A DNA stretch of 64,000 nt from Primulina eburnea (taxonomy: Eukaryota; Streptophyta; Magnoliopsida; Lamiales; Gesneriaceae), in the NCBI RefSeq assembly GCF_022965805.1, contig NC_133105.1, forward strand, positions 25,953,208 through 26,017,207, written 5' to 3'. The translations under genes were made by a program, and so were the position numbers. Positions 34,798-46,133 of the stretch are shown one piece after another. Every line of letters starts with the position of its first letter. Position 1 is the stretch's first letter. Below the pieces are notes generated by a model. The model ran no database searches. It was not told the origin of the DNA and saw only the letters and a list, made by a program, of their open reading frames with translations.

Positions 34798-35607
34798 CTA
34801 ACTCGAACCAGTCTGTCTGGAGCCATCTGAGCTAGATGAACTGCTTCCCGACTTCTTGAACTGCTTCCCTCGAGCTTTCAGACTCTCTTTCTTCCCACTG
34901 TTGTTACCACCACTATCGAATCTAGGAGGAGGTTGTTGAAATTGAAAAGAGGCTGGTTGTGGTCTCGGGGTCTGAGTAACATACGAAGCTCCTCGCTGCT
35001 TAATCAAGCCAGCTTCAGCTCCCTTTGCTCTGTTCAAAGCATCAGCAAAATTATTCGGTCGTCCTGTATTCACCAATGTAAAAATATCTGGATTCAATCC
35101 ACTGATGAATTGATCAGCTACGGCTTCATCATTTTCGGCCACATGCGGTGCAAAACGTAGCAAGGTAGAGAATTTGGCGACGTATTCTTCGATGTTCAGA
35201 TTACCTAGTCGCAAATTTGCAAACTCTGCACCCTTGTCTTTTCTGTATGATACTGGGAAAAAGCGTTGATAGAATTCAGCTTTAAAGATCTTCCAAGTAA
35301 TAATCGTACCTCGCTGTTCCAAAGCTCTCTTCGTCGTAAGCCACCAACTCTTCGCAACTTCCTGTAACTGGTGCCCAATCAGTTTGACCCTACGCTCATC
35401 TGTGTAATGAAGGGAATCAAATAACATCTCAATATCATCCAACCAGCTCTCACAATCAACAGAATTCTCGGTGCCTTTAAAAGTCGGCGGTTTGAACGAC
35501 TGGAATCTTTTCAGCAGTGTTTCCATAGGTGTCGCAGTAACATCCATAGGATCATTCGATGTACTGCCCTGTTCTGGCACACGGGCTGCTACTCTTCGAG
35601 GAGGCAT
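34798..35607 (-). CDS. Gyp-B gag
   Basis: A 269-aa open frame starting MPPRRVAAR at 35607, shortly after the primer site, which supports this start. It contains the gag core (LLKRFQSFKPPTFKG, CESWLDDIEMLF, SWWLTTKRALEQRG, FYQRFFPVSYRKDKGAEFANL, YVAKFSTLLRFAPHV) and a serine-rich basic C-terminus. It stops just before the zinc knuckle, so the full gag-pol frame is broken although the gag body is intact. Confidence 0.85.
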   Translation of the reverse strand: MPPRRVAARVPEQGSTSNDPMDVTATPMETLLKRFQSFKPPTFKGTENSVDCESWLDDIEMLFDSLHYTDERRVKLIGHQLQEVAKSWWLTTKRALEQRGTIITWKIFKAEFYQRFFPVSYRKDKGAEFANLRLGNLNIEEYVAKFSTLLRFAPHVAENDEAVADQFISGLNPDIFTLVNTGRPNNFADALNRAKGAEAGLIKQRGASYVTQTPRPQPASFQFQQPPPRFDSGGNNSGKKESLKARGKQFKKSGSSSSSSDGSRQTGSS

Positions 35608-35904
35608 ATCTGATTATCAAAATGATTAGTAATCAACTATATTTAATTTGTCTCAGTCCTCCTCTGATCATCTTACCTCTGATCCAGAATCGGTTCTGAT
35701 TCATTCTTTAACAGTACATATCTCAATTACTGAATAAATCAAGCAAACATGTAATTTCAAAGAAATAAAACATGCTTTCATGCTAGCATAGAATATAAGT
35801 ACAACAACAATACAATATTCCCATGCTAGTATCACATAAGTAAGCAAGGAAAAAGACTCAATCTACCCCGGTCACTCGCTTTTATCTCAGGATAAGGAAT
35901 CTAT

Positions 35905-35917
35905 GGCTCTGATACCA
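35905..35917 (-). other. Gyp-B primer-binding site (tRNA-Met)
   Basis: The minus strand reads TGGTATCAGAGCC, complementary to the 3' end of initiator tRNA-Met, just inside the 5' LTR. Confidence 0.85.
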
Positions 35918-35922
35918 CCTGT

Positions 35923-37832
35923 TGTGGTGACCCGGGTGCTAATTCATCTTCTTCAATCATTGGGACTAATTGGATCAATTATATATGCTACTTTGATAAT
36001 AATAAAAAAATTATAATATCAAAGCATTCCTGATTAAAATGTATACCAGCATACAACAAGTTAAGTTGCTTTATTATACAAGACCAAATGTAGAGTCTAC
36101 AACACATGATCAACTTACAAACTTATTCCAAATTACAAATCACATAACTAGTGTTTTTTTTTTCCATCACTACAATTCTAGGAATAAACCACCAGTTTCA
36201 TATCTAAGCCCGGATCACCACGCTAATCCTCCCTCGTTCAAGCTCTTTTCGGTGCCGATCATGTCCAACCTGTTGCCATACACACATACAAACACGACAA
36301 AAGCCTGATAACTCCGGTGAGTATAGAATTCCCAGTATAAACAATGTATACATGCATGTCATACAAACTTATACAACACATAAAACATGTATTAAAAACA
36401 TGAATCCAAGTCTAGAAACATATATCAAAATCATACTATAAATCACACTCTTTAACTCTTAATCTTTGACTCGACTCTTTTTGTAAGTCTAGGGATCTCG
36501 TTTTGAATAAGAACGTAACAGATCTCCCACCTACTCTCCCATTCGGGGTGGCGGTACGTTCCTATTCTCGGACTTCGGCCCTCTATATATTGAATATCTA
36601 CAATAGGAGTCGATCTTCTCCTACGCACATCAATATAAACCGAACGTCCGATTACTTGGCACCTCTAACAAGTATTCATCTATTTCATATACATTTCTAT
36701 AACTCAATAGACAAAGTATAGACATATCAAAGTATAAAAAATCTAGTATGTGATTTTGGGAAAATCAAATCGGATTTAATTCGAGTTATTCTTCCCGGTT
36801 AAACATCGGATTATACCTTTCTTTGTTCGTTTGAATTCTTTGTTCGTTCTTCTTTCGATGGTGAAGTCGGATTCTCGACGTAGAAGATGACAATACCAAT
36901 CTGAAATGACAATTGAGAGGCATGAGATCACATACAACTCAATGTACTTACGTGATAGGCTTAATATTCGGTCTAGATTTATTCAACGGCATAACAGTGT
37001 CATTTCGATATACCGACAACTCAATCATCAATAGATTCAATTTCACAACTCATCATCATCATCAACCAATATCATACACAAGTCACAAAATATGTATAAT
37101 CCCACTCACATATATGCTGAAAATTCATAACAATTGCATATGATAACATTTCTTCGATCCGGTTTCGATTCTACTTATGTCTACGTATCACGAACACGTC
37201 ATATATCTCAAAATCTGATTTCCCCAACATGATATTTCCAAACCAAGCAAGAACATAATAATACTTACATCCTCTTGAAGCTAGTAATGAAAGGAGAAAG
37301 AATCTACGCTCGGATAACAACTCGGATGGTTAGATGTTGCACAACCAAATTTCTAATATATTTTGGAGCTTGAGAATGTTTTCTTCATGGAGTCTCGTTC
37401 TTCAGCTGAAAATTGTGAAGGAATGAAGAGGTGTACACATTTAAATGCATGGCAAGGACACTTCGTTTATTTTTCTTTCTGAATGTCTCGCGCATAAACG
37501 CGACCTTTATTGGCGCATATGCGTGAGACCTGCTGGTCTCTGCGCTCAGCAACTTTGCCTCTCTTGCATATGTGTGCCCTAGCCCCGCGCATATGCGGGA
37601 GACTTACTATCTCGGCATGTAATTTCCTCGGCAGCTCGTGCATATGCGCGAGGTCCTCTGCCTGCCTCGCGCATTTGCGCGCATCATGTCGCGCATATGC
37701 GTGAGAGGTACTTTCCTCGCACATATTTTGTGTATTTTCTCGTCTTTCCCGGTCTGATCTTTTCTGTCTATAATCACATCAATTATCAGTAACTCATTTC
37801 AAATTACAATAGCAAAATTCTCGGGCATCACA
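35923..37832 (-). repeat. Gyp-B 5' LTR
   Basis: Spans TGTGGTGACC to GGCATCACA (1910 bp), the partner of 18806-20730. The palindrome array at 37488-37725 has one unit fewer than in the 3' LTR and several unit changes. Confidence 0.9.
37488..37725. repeat. GCGCATATGCGC palindrome array in the Gyp-B 5' LTR
   Basis: About eight units with variants CGCGCATAAACGCG, TTGCATATGTGTG, CGCGCATATGCGGG and CGCGCATTTGCGCG. Compared with the 3' LTR one complete unit near 20521-20540 is missing, and several palindromes are decayed differently. Confidence 0.88.
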
Positions 37833-37837
37833 GCAAG

Positions 37838-38490
37838 TGTATCTAGGGAACCTTAAAATGATTCATATGCGAGGAGGAGGGCAACAAAGTGGCTGATTGC
37901 CCTAAGAAAAAGGACCCCATTATTAGCAGGGCGTATGTGATGCATGCAGAAAGTCAGAGGCGGAGCCAGACTCTACACTGGTCAACGGTAAGCTTTATGC
38001 TTAAAGATTTTTTTTATCGCCTTGATTGCATGGATTATATGATTGTTGTGGGAATTATTTTGAGAGTGAGAACCTAGAATAAATTAGGTTGCATGTTCTA
38101 AATAGTTGGACTTAGGGATTGACTTGAATTGATTAAGGGTTTAAAGGACCATAGTGCAACAACCAAAAGTATGGGGACCTAATTTCAAAATCAAAATTTT
38201 AAGGGTTGTTTTCGAACTTTTCGAATTTTTGGGGTCAGATGTTTACATCACAGGTAGTGAAGAAATTGGAGCTTCGGTTACAGAGGAATGCGGTGCAGGC
38301 ATATTTGATTGTGCTACCGTTGGCGGAGTTCGACATTTCGGTATGGAATCTCTCTCTTTGAACGGAGATTTCATAGATTTTTGACGGAGTTCAGTATCTG
38401 TCCGACCACCCAACGGTTAGCCGTTTATATTTGAGGCAGCCAGACATCAGCATATGCGTCACATATTTCTTGCATCTGTGCAAAGAAGGT
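37838..38490 (+). pseudogene. Gyp-A zinc knuckle end and protease remnant
   Basis: Continues the zinc knuckle cut at 18805: an FICEEEG-like piece and VADCPKKKDP, then RAYVMHAE (37928-37950). The protease core is lost or unreadable; 37975-38160 shows nothing recognisable. From 38265 the frame resumes with LRLQRNAVQAYLIVLPLAEFD, the distal part of a gypsy protease. Many stops are present. Confidence 0.65.
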
Positions 38491-38995
38491 CATGTGGAGA
38501 GGCTGCCAGACATTTTTGGCCAGTATCGTGACAGTGGCAAAGCCAGTCAGTCAGAGACTAGAGGAGGTCGAAGTGGTCAGGGACTTCCCCAGTGTTTTCT
38601 CAGACAATGTTTCAGGCATTCCACCAGACAGAGAGGTGGACTTTTCTATCGAGCTTATGCCAGGTATCGTGCCAATTTCTAAGGCACTCTATCATCTAGC
38701 ACCTGAAGAGATGAAGGAATTGAATGATCAGATACAAGACTTGCTAGATAAGGGTTTCATTCGCCCTAAATTTTATACATTGGACGCACCAGTACTATTT
38801 GTTAAGAATCAAGATGGCAGCATGCAGCTCTACATTGATTACAGAGAACTGAACAGAGTCACGGTCAAGAACAAGTATCCACTGCCCAGGATCGAGGATC
38901 AATTTGATCAGCTTCAGGGAGAATCATTATTCTCGAAGATAGATCTCCTATCAGGATACCACAAGCTGAAGGTGAGAGAGTCTGACGTGCATAAG
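38491..38995 (+). pseudogene. Gyp-A reverse transcriptase, N-terminal half
   Basis: Reads [90 protein letters not shown] and RESDVHKT, then is cut by Gyp-C. It continues at 60910 with the [10 protein letters not shown] region. Confidence 0.85.
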
Positions 38996-39746
38996 ACGAC
39001 TGTAACGTACCGTATTTTGAACTATTTAAATTTGCGGGAAAAATTTTCTTAAATAAGAAAATCATCTTTCAAAATGCATCACAAATAAAATATTTGGAAT
39101 GTAAACGAACTTGCAAAAGTACTTGTTTTTAACAACATAACATGTTTTTCCAAAACATCAGAGTAAATGAGTTTAAAATGCATAAAGAAATTCTTGAAAC
39201 ATAGGCGGTCCTCGGGTTTAGCCTCTACGTAGTCCAAGCCGGCTCACTGGTCCCAACCTCTCGTCTCCTCAACCTCGTCCTCACCTGCACCGATAAGTCT
39301 AGTGAATCTAAAGACTCAACATATATAAACTGAGAATAAAAAGTAATACATAATAAAACCACATGCATTTTAAATTTTGACATACATATTTGAACATTAA
39401 AGTACTTACGTAAACGTAGACGTGCCATCATATCGTAAAATTTTACATTAACAACTTGCATCATACATACTTGAACATGCATAACATCATTTTGCGTACA
39501 TATATGTTTCAAAGCAAGTGACTCATACATAAATGCGACTGATCAAAGTAAACCACAGTACTGGGCTGGCAGGGATGTCCACTACCACATACATATATCC
39601 CCGGTCGTACTTTACCCGGTGGATTGGTCCCTGGTCATACTTTACCACTTTCCAATCCTGATCAAACCCGGTCACACTTTACCGGGTTGGAGAGGTCCTC
39701 GGCCACGTTCACCGACTTCCAAACTTGTTCATATTTGGTAACAAAT

Positions 39747-41426
39747 TGTAAGGCCAGAGATTATATCATTTTAATCCGAGATTATTTAATTTATGAATTT
39801 TGGAATGATGAATTAGATTCCACGATTTTTGTAATTAATTAGGATTGAAATGGAAATAAAAAGATTTATTTAGGGCTGAATTGCAAATAGTGAAGAATCC
39901 AGGGGCTAAATTGATAATATTGGAATTTGAGTGGGACACATGTCTTGACATGCACTTAAACGTGTAAACTCATCCATCCAATTCAGATTCCAGCAACGAG
40001 AATTGAGAGAACCATAGCCTAAACCCTCGAGCTTCTTCGTGTGTTAGAAATTTGATTTTCAAGTACCGGCGATCTGATTTTTAATCCGAGCACAGTTCTG
40101 AGATCCTCTCACCAAGAGCTACACAAGGATGTAAGTTTCATTGAGTTCTGTTATCATTTGAAATTATGATATTGGAGGAATTATGATTTGATATATATTA
40201 TGTGTTCTGGAAACACTAGACTTCGTCTAATCGAAGTCAGATCGAAGAACAGATTGATTTTTGAATTGTTATGATTTTCCAGATTATATTGATTAAAATT
40301 GAACAGATTTGGATTATTAATTGATTCTGGATTGTATTGGATATGGGTTATAGTTTGTAATTGATATATGTTGATGTGGTATTGACGGGGATATCGAGAT
40401 TGTTCCGTTATGCCGTTGATTTTGAGTTAGATTCAGATTGATCAGATTCAGTGTTGAATTGGGAATGGAATATTGATATTATTATTCTTGATATGTCATT
40501 TCAGATTGATAGAGACAGCCTTGAATTCAGAACTTCCAATTCGTCAGACCGAGATTACGAAAGAAAGGTATAAGTCAATGTGGTATCGGGAAATCGACTC
40601 AAGTAGGATATACTTGAGTTTCCCTAAATCACATACTTATTGTTATTACATGTATTGATTTGATTTGATATGCTTGTTCTATGGATGTATAGAAAGCAGG
40701 TACTAGTCGAGTAATCTTGTGACAGAAGTGCCTGATAGTGGTGGGTTCGCCACGGGCACATTGCACGATGTCACAAGATAGTGTATTGGCGATAGTGCCA
40801 CAGTCTGTGACGGATAGGTCAAGACACTGGATGTTTGGTTATATCGACGTGGATAGAATCGGAGTTTCTTCTATTACTGTTGGTCGATATAGGAATACCA
40901 ACGTCTGGAAACCGGGATCCCTAGACTAGGATTGAGTCTAGTCTGAGTTGTGGAGTCACGAGGATAATTGATAGTTTGATATTAATTATGTTTCAGACTT
41001 TGATATTTATCTTATATTTGTTTCATGCTTTATATTGACTATATGTTTGCATGTTCATTGATTTATACTGGGATTATGTTCTCACCGGAATTATCCGGCT
41101 GTTGTCGTGTTTGTATGTGTGCATGACAACAGGTGGGACAGGATCAGGGTCGAGGAGATGACGAGAGATCATGATTAGAGTGGAGACCACAGACTTTGAT
41201 GTTGCTGTAGATAGGGTTTGAACACTCGATAGCTAGTTGTTGAACCTTAGTCTGTATTGAATATATGTTGTACAGGACTTGTACCTTGTTATATACTGAT
41301 ATGTATACTAGTATGATTTCCATTACGTTCCGCATGTTTAAAAAAAAAATTTAGACCCTGTTTATTATAATTGAATAAATTGTCCTAATGATGATTAAGA
41401 GGATAATTAGCGTCTGGGTCCCCACA
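39747..41426 (+). mobile_element. Solo LTR-D (Ty3/gypsy) inserted in the Gyp-C LTR
   Basis: TGTAAGGCC to GTCCCCACA, 1680 bp, flanked by CAAAT at 39742-39746 and 41427-41431. Shared blocks (end GGGTCCCCACA, the CTGTTGTC stem at 41099-41132, the GGGATCCCTAGACTAGG block at 40915) tie it to LTR-F and Gyp-B. It has no GC-rich palindrome array where its relatives carry one. No coding region. Confidence 0.9.
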
Positions 41427-41483
41427 CAAATCATTATCATACCTCAAAAATAAAACATTTTCTTTTGCACGTCGAACATACTT

Positions 41484-42492
41484 TGTTGGAAATTAAATTC
41501 TGGGGTTTGACAAAATATGAACCAACTGAAAATACGAACCAACTGATCGAGTAAACTGAACTCAGCAACTGATCGAGTAAACTGAACTCAGCAACTGAAT
41601 CTAGTAAACTAATCTACGCAACTGAAACGTAATTCAATTATTCTCCTCATCAACCGACAGATAATACATTCAGCCGTATGCTTTTAAGCTAAGCATCCTT
41701 CAACTAAACATGTCTCGGGAAAGAACATTCAATCGACAAAGAGACATAGAAGACTGCAACTGAATATGAAACGCCGCACTTCAATCAATACAACTTAGAA
41801 CAACGCATTGCAGTTAAGACGCCGCATTACAATAAATGACGCAAACAATTACCAAGGAATAATGAAGTGGCAATCAACGGATACAAAGATTCAAATATAT
41901 CTCAAGTTACCGTTGGAAGGGAAGCTTATAAATATGACAGAAGAACAGCTGAATAACAAGCAGATCACTCCATTCAAAGCTTGTTGTTACTCTTCCGAAA
42001 TCTTAGCTCACTCTTACTTGGTTTATTCGTAGCAGTTAAGGCTACAATTTGAGCTCACTAGCACTTTGAAATAATCGTTAAATTCGATAGTGCTAAGATC
42101 AGTTACGAACTGAGAACATTTTGTAATACTAAGAGTTTCAGTTTTTTGCAGTGATAAGTCCAAAATGAAGTGGGTCAGTACAAATCTTGTATTCGATCAA
42201 AGTCTTTTAGTGGAAATCCTATCCTTGAGATAGAAGGGGTGACGTAAGAGTAATTGAAATCTCCGACATCCAGAAACAATTCTTGCGTATTTTATTTAAG
42301 TTTTGTATTCTATCTTTCAGTCAGTTACTTTCCGCAACTACTTTAGTTTACCTGATTGTCATTGACCAACAAGATTCCGAGAATCAGTTCGTCACCAAAC
42401 TGAACTCAAAATTCGAAAAGATCAATTTTAATTGTGAGTGTTTATTCAACCCCCCCTTCTAAACACTCTTGATACGTTAATCGATCCTATCA
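41484..42492 (+). repeat. Cop-2 5' LTR
   Basis: A 26-bp unit starting AACTGATCGAGT occurs at 41541-41566 and 41567-41592 with a diverged third copy at 41593-41619. The third is absent from the 3' LTR. A TATA-like TTATAAATATG lies near 41927-41937. Confidence 0.9.
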
Positions 42493-42494
42493 AG

Positions 42495-42506
42495 TGGTAT
42501 CAGAGT
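42495..42506 (+). other. Cop-2 primer-binding site
   Basis: TGGTATCAGAGT two bases after the 5' LTR, complementary to initiator tRNA-Met. Confidence 0.85.
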
Positions 42507-42552
42507 GATTGAATCTTGTTCTTAAATACTTTTGATCTATAAACTTGCTAGC

Positions 42553-44283
42553 ATGACTTCATTCAACAAAATTCATATGTTCTCCAGAGAAGAATTTGAT
42601 GATTGGAAAATCAGAATGCAGGCTCATTTAGCTGCACAAGATGATGACATGTGGTATGTCATAACTGATGGACCCATGAAGATTCTAAAAACAAATACAG
42701 CAGTTGCCATAACAGAAGGGGCACCACAAAGAATAGAAAAGCCTAGATATGAATGGACAACTGAAGATAAAAGAAAAGCAAATCTTGATAATGTGGCTAA
42801 AGACATTCTGTACAAAACGCTGGACAAAGTAACCTTCAGCAAAATAAAGATGTGTAAATCAGCCAAAGAAATTTGGGAAAAGCTGATCCAGCTGTGTGAA
42901 GGAAATTATCAAACCAATGAAAATAAACTTTCTGTTGCTGTTCAAAATTTTGATAACATCAAAAGGAAAGCAGGAGAATCAATGCACGAGTATGATGAAA
43001 GAATAAGCAGTATCATCAATGAGTTAAATGCACTTGGAAAAGTGTATACCAACAAAGAGATTGCACTGAAGGTAATGAGAGGTCTTCTCAAGGAATGGGA
43101 TGTCAAGACCATGGCAAAGAGGAAGTATATGTTGAACAACCCCCCAGGTTTTGTAAATCACAACTTTCCTGATCATGTATATCATTTGAACAAAGCCTTA
43201 TATGATCTTAAACAAGCTCCCAGAGCTTGGTACGAAACTCTTTCAAAATTTCTGACTGATCATGATTTTTCTGTTGGATCAGTTGATAAGACCTTGTTCA
43301 AATTTGCTAAGAATGATCACATTTTATTAGTTCAAATTTATGTTGATGATATCATATTTGGGTCAACTAATCCCAAATTATGCGAGAAATTTGCTAAGCT
43401 AATGTAGGATAATTTTGAAATGAGCATGATGGGTGAATTGACATTCTTTCTTGGACGACAAGTGAAGCAACTGGAGACTGGTATATTCATCAGTCAAACT
43501 AAATATACAAAGGAGCTGCTGAAGAAATTTGGCGTGGAATCATGTTCAGCTGAAAATACTCCCATGAGCTCATCAGTAAAATTGGACACTGAACAAGGGG
43601 GAATATCAGTTGAGGCGACATTATATCGAGGTTTAATAGGTTCATTGTTGTACTTAACTGCCAGTCGTCCTGATATTGTATTTGCTGTCTGTATGTGTGC
43701 TAGATTTCAAGCAAATCCTAAGCAATCACATTCCTCAGCTGCTAAAAGAATTTTGAGATATCTTAAGGGTACACCGAATGTTAGGTTATGGTATTCCAAC
43801 GACTCTACTTTCAATTTAGTTGGATATTCAGATACAAATTATGCAGGATGTAAGCTTGATCATAAAATTACAAGTGGATCTTGTCAGTTTCTAGGAGACA
43901 GACTGATCTCTTGGTTCAGCAAAAAAAAGACATCCATAGCTACCTCAACAACTGAAGCAGAAGACCTTGTTGCTGGTAGTTGTTGTGCACAACTGATCTG
44001 GATCCAGCAACAACTGAGAGATTATGGAGTAATTACAAATGAATCACCCATATTTTGTGACAATACGAGCACAATTGCCATCACCTATAATCCAGTTCTT
44101 CACTCAAGGCCCATGCATATAGATGTCAGGCACCACTTCATTAGAGATCTTGTTTTGAAGAAGGACATTAGACCGGAGTATATTTCAACTGAGCAATAAG
44201 CAGTTGACATCTTCACCAAACCATTACCCGAGGCTAAGTTTTCTTACTTTCGCAATATTCTTGGTTTAATTGACTTATCTTAA
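42553..44283 (+). pseudogene. Cop-2 gag fused to half of pol (RT C-terminus and RNase H)
   Basis: ATG 42553 (MTSFNKIHMF) opens a copia gag: FSREEFDDWKIRMQAHL, AKEIWEKLIQLCEGN, ERISSIINELNALGKVY (UBN2-type). At about 43110-43140 the frame passes straight into RT sequence NPPGFVN, YHLNKALYDLKQAPRAWY and catalytic QIYVDDIIFGSTN, so roughly the gag tail, zinc knuckle, protease, integrase and RT start were removed without breaking frame. TAG at 43405-43407 follows; RNase H continues in frame (MSMMGELTFFLGRQ, YRGLIGSLLYLTASRPD, HIDVRHHFIRDLV) with TAA at 44197-44199 before DIFTKPLPE, ending at 44283. Nonfunctional for autonomous transposition. Confidence 0.88.
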
Positions 44284-44510
44284 AATTATTATTGATGCTT
44301 TTTTACTAATAAATTTATTTGCAAAAAATAAGAACACAACAACAAATTGGAAATGATACTTTATTAAGAATAAAATCTATTCCAATTTACAGAAGATATC
44401 TTAGAACCAACTGAATCTTGTCATTCTGTAATCCAATTATTCAACTCATAAATTTGGACTCTAGAAAATGATTCAGTTGTAGAAATCTTCTCAATCACAT
44501 GCCATTCTTT
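44284..44510. other. Spacer after Cop-2 pol
   Basis: AT-rich, no ORF of interest. It would hold the 3' untranslated region of antisense ORF A. Confidence 0.4.
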
Positions 44511-44798
44511 TCATAGCATTGCATGTAACAGAACATTGTCATCAACCAGCTCTGTAACATGCCTGACTTCAAAACGATTAGTGTATTTTCTTGATGTTGC
44601 TACTTGAGCACGAGAAGGAGCAGCACCACTACTACTACTTATCCTCTGCAAATAATGAATTTTGAACCATGTTGACATCACTTTCGTCAAGACATATTCC
44701 TCCATCGTTTTCTTCAACTCCTCTAAATAAGGACTTAATTGTTCAGTAACTTGAATATGCGTACTGCTGCATGCATCAGTATTACTTGAATCCGACAT
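44511..44798 (-). CDS. Antisense ORF A in Cop-2, unknown small protein
   Basis: A 95-aa ORF on the minus strand, MSDSSNTDACSST at the start, with a central segment YLEELKKTMEEYVLTKVMST likely helical and then STWFKIHYLQRI. The ATG lies about 40 bp downstream of CTATAAATA (44836-44846). I recognise no domain. It sits between pol and the sense post-pol ORF, in the opposite direction. It shares an S-S/T-W-F/L-K pattern with antisense ORF B. It could be an element-carried accessory gene, a captured host fragment or chance; the promoter favours a gene. Confidence 0.5.
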   Translation of the reverse strand: MSDSSNTDACSSTHIQVTEQLSPYLEELKKTMEEYVLTKVMSTWFKIHYLQRISSSSGAAPSRAQVATSRKYTNRFEVRHVTELVDDNVLLHAML

Positions 44799-44835
44799 AT
44801 TGAACTGTTATTGTCTAACATTTTATCTCTCTCGT

Positions 44836-44846
44836 CTTATTTATAG
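44836..44846 (-). promoter_or_regulatory. TATA box for antisense ORF A
   Basis: The minus strand reads CTGTCTATAAATAAG; CTATAAATA is a consensus plant TATA box placed about 40 bp before the ATG at 44798. Confidence 0.5.
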
Positions 44847-45127
44847 ACAGATGACATTAAATGTTGAAGAAACCAAAAAGTCTCAAGTCAACCGAACCGT
44901 TTTTCTCATTTACCCAGCCTTCTTATTTATCAGTTGTTCATTATCAACTGTTATCATTTTGTCATTTATTACTTAATGCTTAACTGATTTCAGTTCATAG
45001 TCAACTTATATTAGTTAGTATTTCATCAGTTCACCTGTTTAAGTTCGCAATTCATATATAACAACTGATGAAACTTATCATTTGCAGGAAAGAGAAGAAC
45101 AAAGTTAAGCTCATATAAATACTTCAT

Positions 45128-45526
45128 TCAACCATAAACATTTGCACGGATTACATCATCATATTTTTCCTCTACAACAATTGTCCACATTTTCAACCAA
45201 GAGGATAAAGGCGCGGTAGACATCTTGACAAAGCTATGAGAAACAGCTATGCGCTTAAGGATCTTCAGTTCCTTTTGAAGCATTAGCTGATAGATATGAC
45301 GATCCTTAAAGATGTCCACCCACACAGCTTTGTTCAAGTGCTCCCGCACTTTTTTCAACTCTGCCACCAGTTCTGGAGTGGTAGCCTCTCCAGTATTATA
45401 CAGGAACTCAAGCTTTTGCAACTTTTCCCAGTAGTGAAGACTCTTATAGAAGACTTCATCTTCTATAACAGCCTTCCTGCTCTCCAGAGCAAACGGCAAA
45501 GCACTTGAGCTACTCGTATCTGCCAT
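45128..45526 (-). CDS. Antisense ORF B in Cop-2, unknown protein
   Basis: Open from 45553, but the TATA box at 45581-45590 would place transcription start near 45553, so I prefer the second Met at 45526 (MADTSSSSALPFALES, 132 aa). The protein is rich in charged helical sequence (ELVAELKKVREHLNK, LMLQKELKILKRIAVSH, LSSWLKMWTIVVEEKYD), with no transmembrane segment or known domain. It faces the post-pol ORF divergently. Function unknown; not a typical gag, pol or envelope product. Confidence 0.5.
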   Translation of the reverse strand: MADTSSSSALPFALESRKAVIEDEVFYKSLHYWEKLQKLEFLYNTGEATTPELVAELKKVREHLNKAVWVDIFKDRHIYQLMLQKELKILKRIAVSHSFVKMSTAPLSSWLKMWTIVVEEKYDDVIRANVYG

Positions 45527-45580
45527 TCTTTTTGTCTTAAATATTTTCACCAATATGACTGAAACTAAACATGTTACTTC

Positions 45581-45590
45581 TATTTATAGC
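45581..45590 (-). promoter_or_regulatory. TATA box for antisense ORF B
   Basis: The minus strand reads GGCTATAAATAGAAG. The core is identical to that of ORF A and the spacing to the start codon is similar. Confidence 0.5.
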
Positions 45591-46133
45591 CGAAAATCAT
45601 GAAGCTGAAGGGCCGTCAATGTTTCAGCAAACGATAATCTTTCTGACCTCTAAATTTATTTTATATCGTCACTTTAATCATCATATGCATATATTAAGGG
45701 GGAATAATGGTTTTAAGAGGTTAACTGAGAAGACAAATGTTAGTAAACTCTCAACTGAAAGGATACAGTCTTACAACTGATCGTTCAGCTGGGTATTTCA
45801 GTAATCTTCTCATATAAGTTAACTAATTAACCATATTATATTCCAAATCAAGTGACGTGACTGTCTACTATCTAATGATGTATCTTATATTAAAAAAAAC
45901 GTGGAAGAATTTGAACCGTTTAAATTGTACACACGCTTTCAGCACACGTACACATATTTTTATTATTCAAATTTTTTCATGGACTGACACGTGTCCCGAA
46001 TTTGAACAGTCACGTACAAATATACTATCCCCGCTTCAATTCAGTTTTTCTTACGCGTACATCATCTCTCAGAGCAAACTCATACACTCAGAGCTTTTAT
46101 TTCGCAAAATTTCAGGTTTCCTTACTCTCAGCA
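45591..46133. other. Divergent spacer between antisense ORF B and the post-pol ORF
   Basis: 540 bp of AT-rich sequence between two diverging ORFs. It contains several CAACTG/CAGTTG motifs and, near 46095-46130, acceptor-like TTTCAG and CTCAG before the ATG, so the sense ORF may be expressed from a spliced element transcript. No ORF of note. Confidence 0.4.

Larger units (their letters stand above)
18806..37832 (-). mobile_element. Ty3/gypsy element Gyp-B, both LTRs, split by Gyp-E
   Basis: LTRs at 18806-20730 and 35923-37832 match along their lengths, and the element is flanked by GCAAG at 18801-18805 and 37833-37837. On the minus strand the order is 5' LTR, primer site (35917-35905), gag, protease, RT, RNase H, integrase, polypurine tract (20731-20746), 3' LTR. 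Gyp-E (21734-31992) is inserted in the integrase: [13 protein letters not shown] is rebuilt across the junction. Some lesions are present, but most ORFs remain long. It inserted into the Gyp-A gag zinc knuckle. Confidence 0.92.

Noticed and set aside
45296..45508. Plus-strand 70-aa ORF opposite antisense ORF B
   Set aside because: Shorter, lacks its own promoter, and is the complement of the better-supported minus-strand frame.
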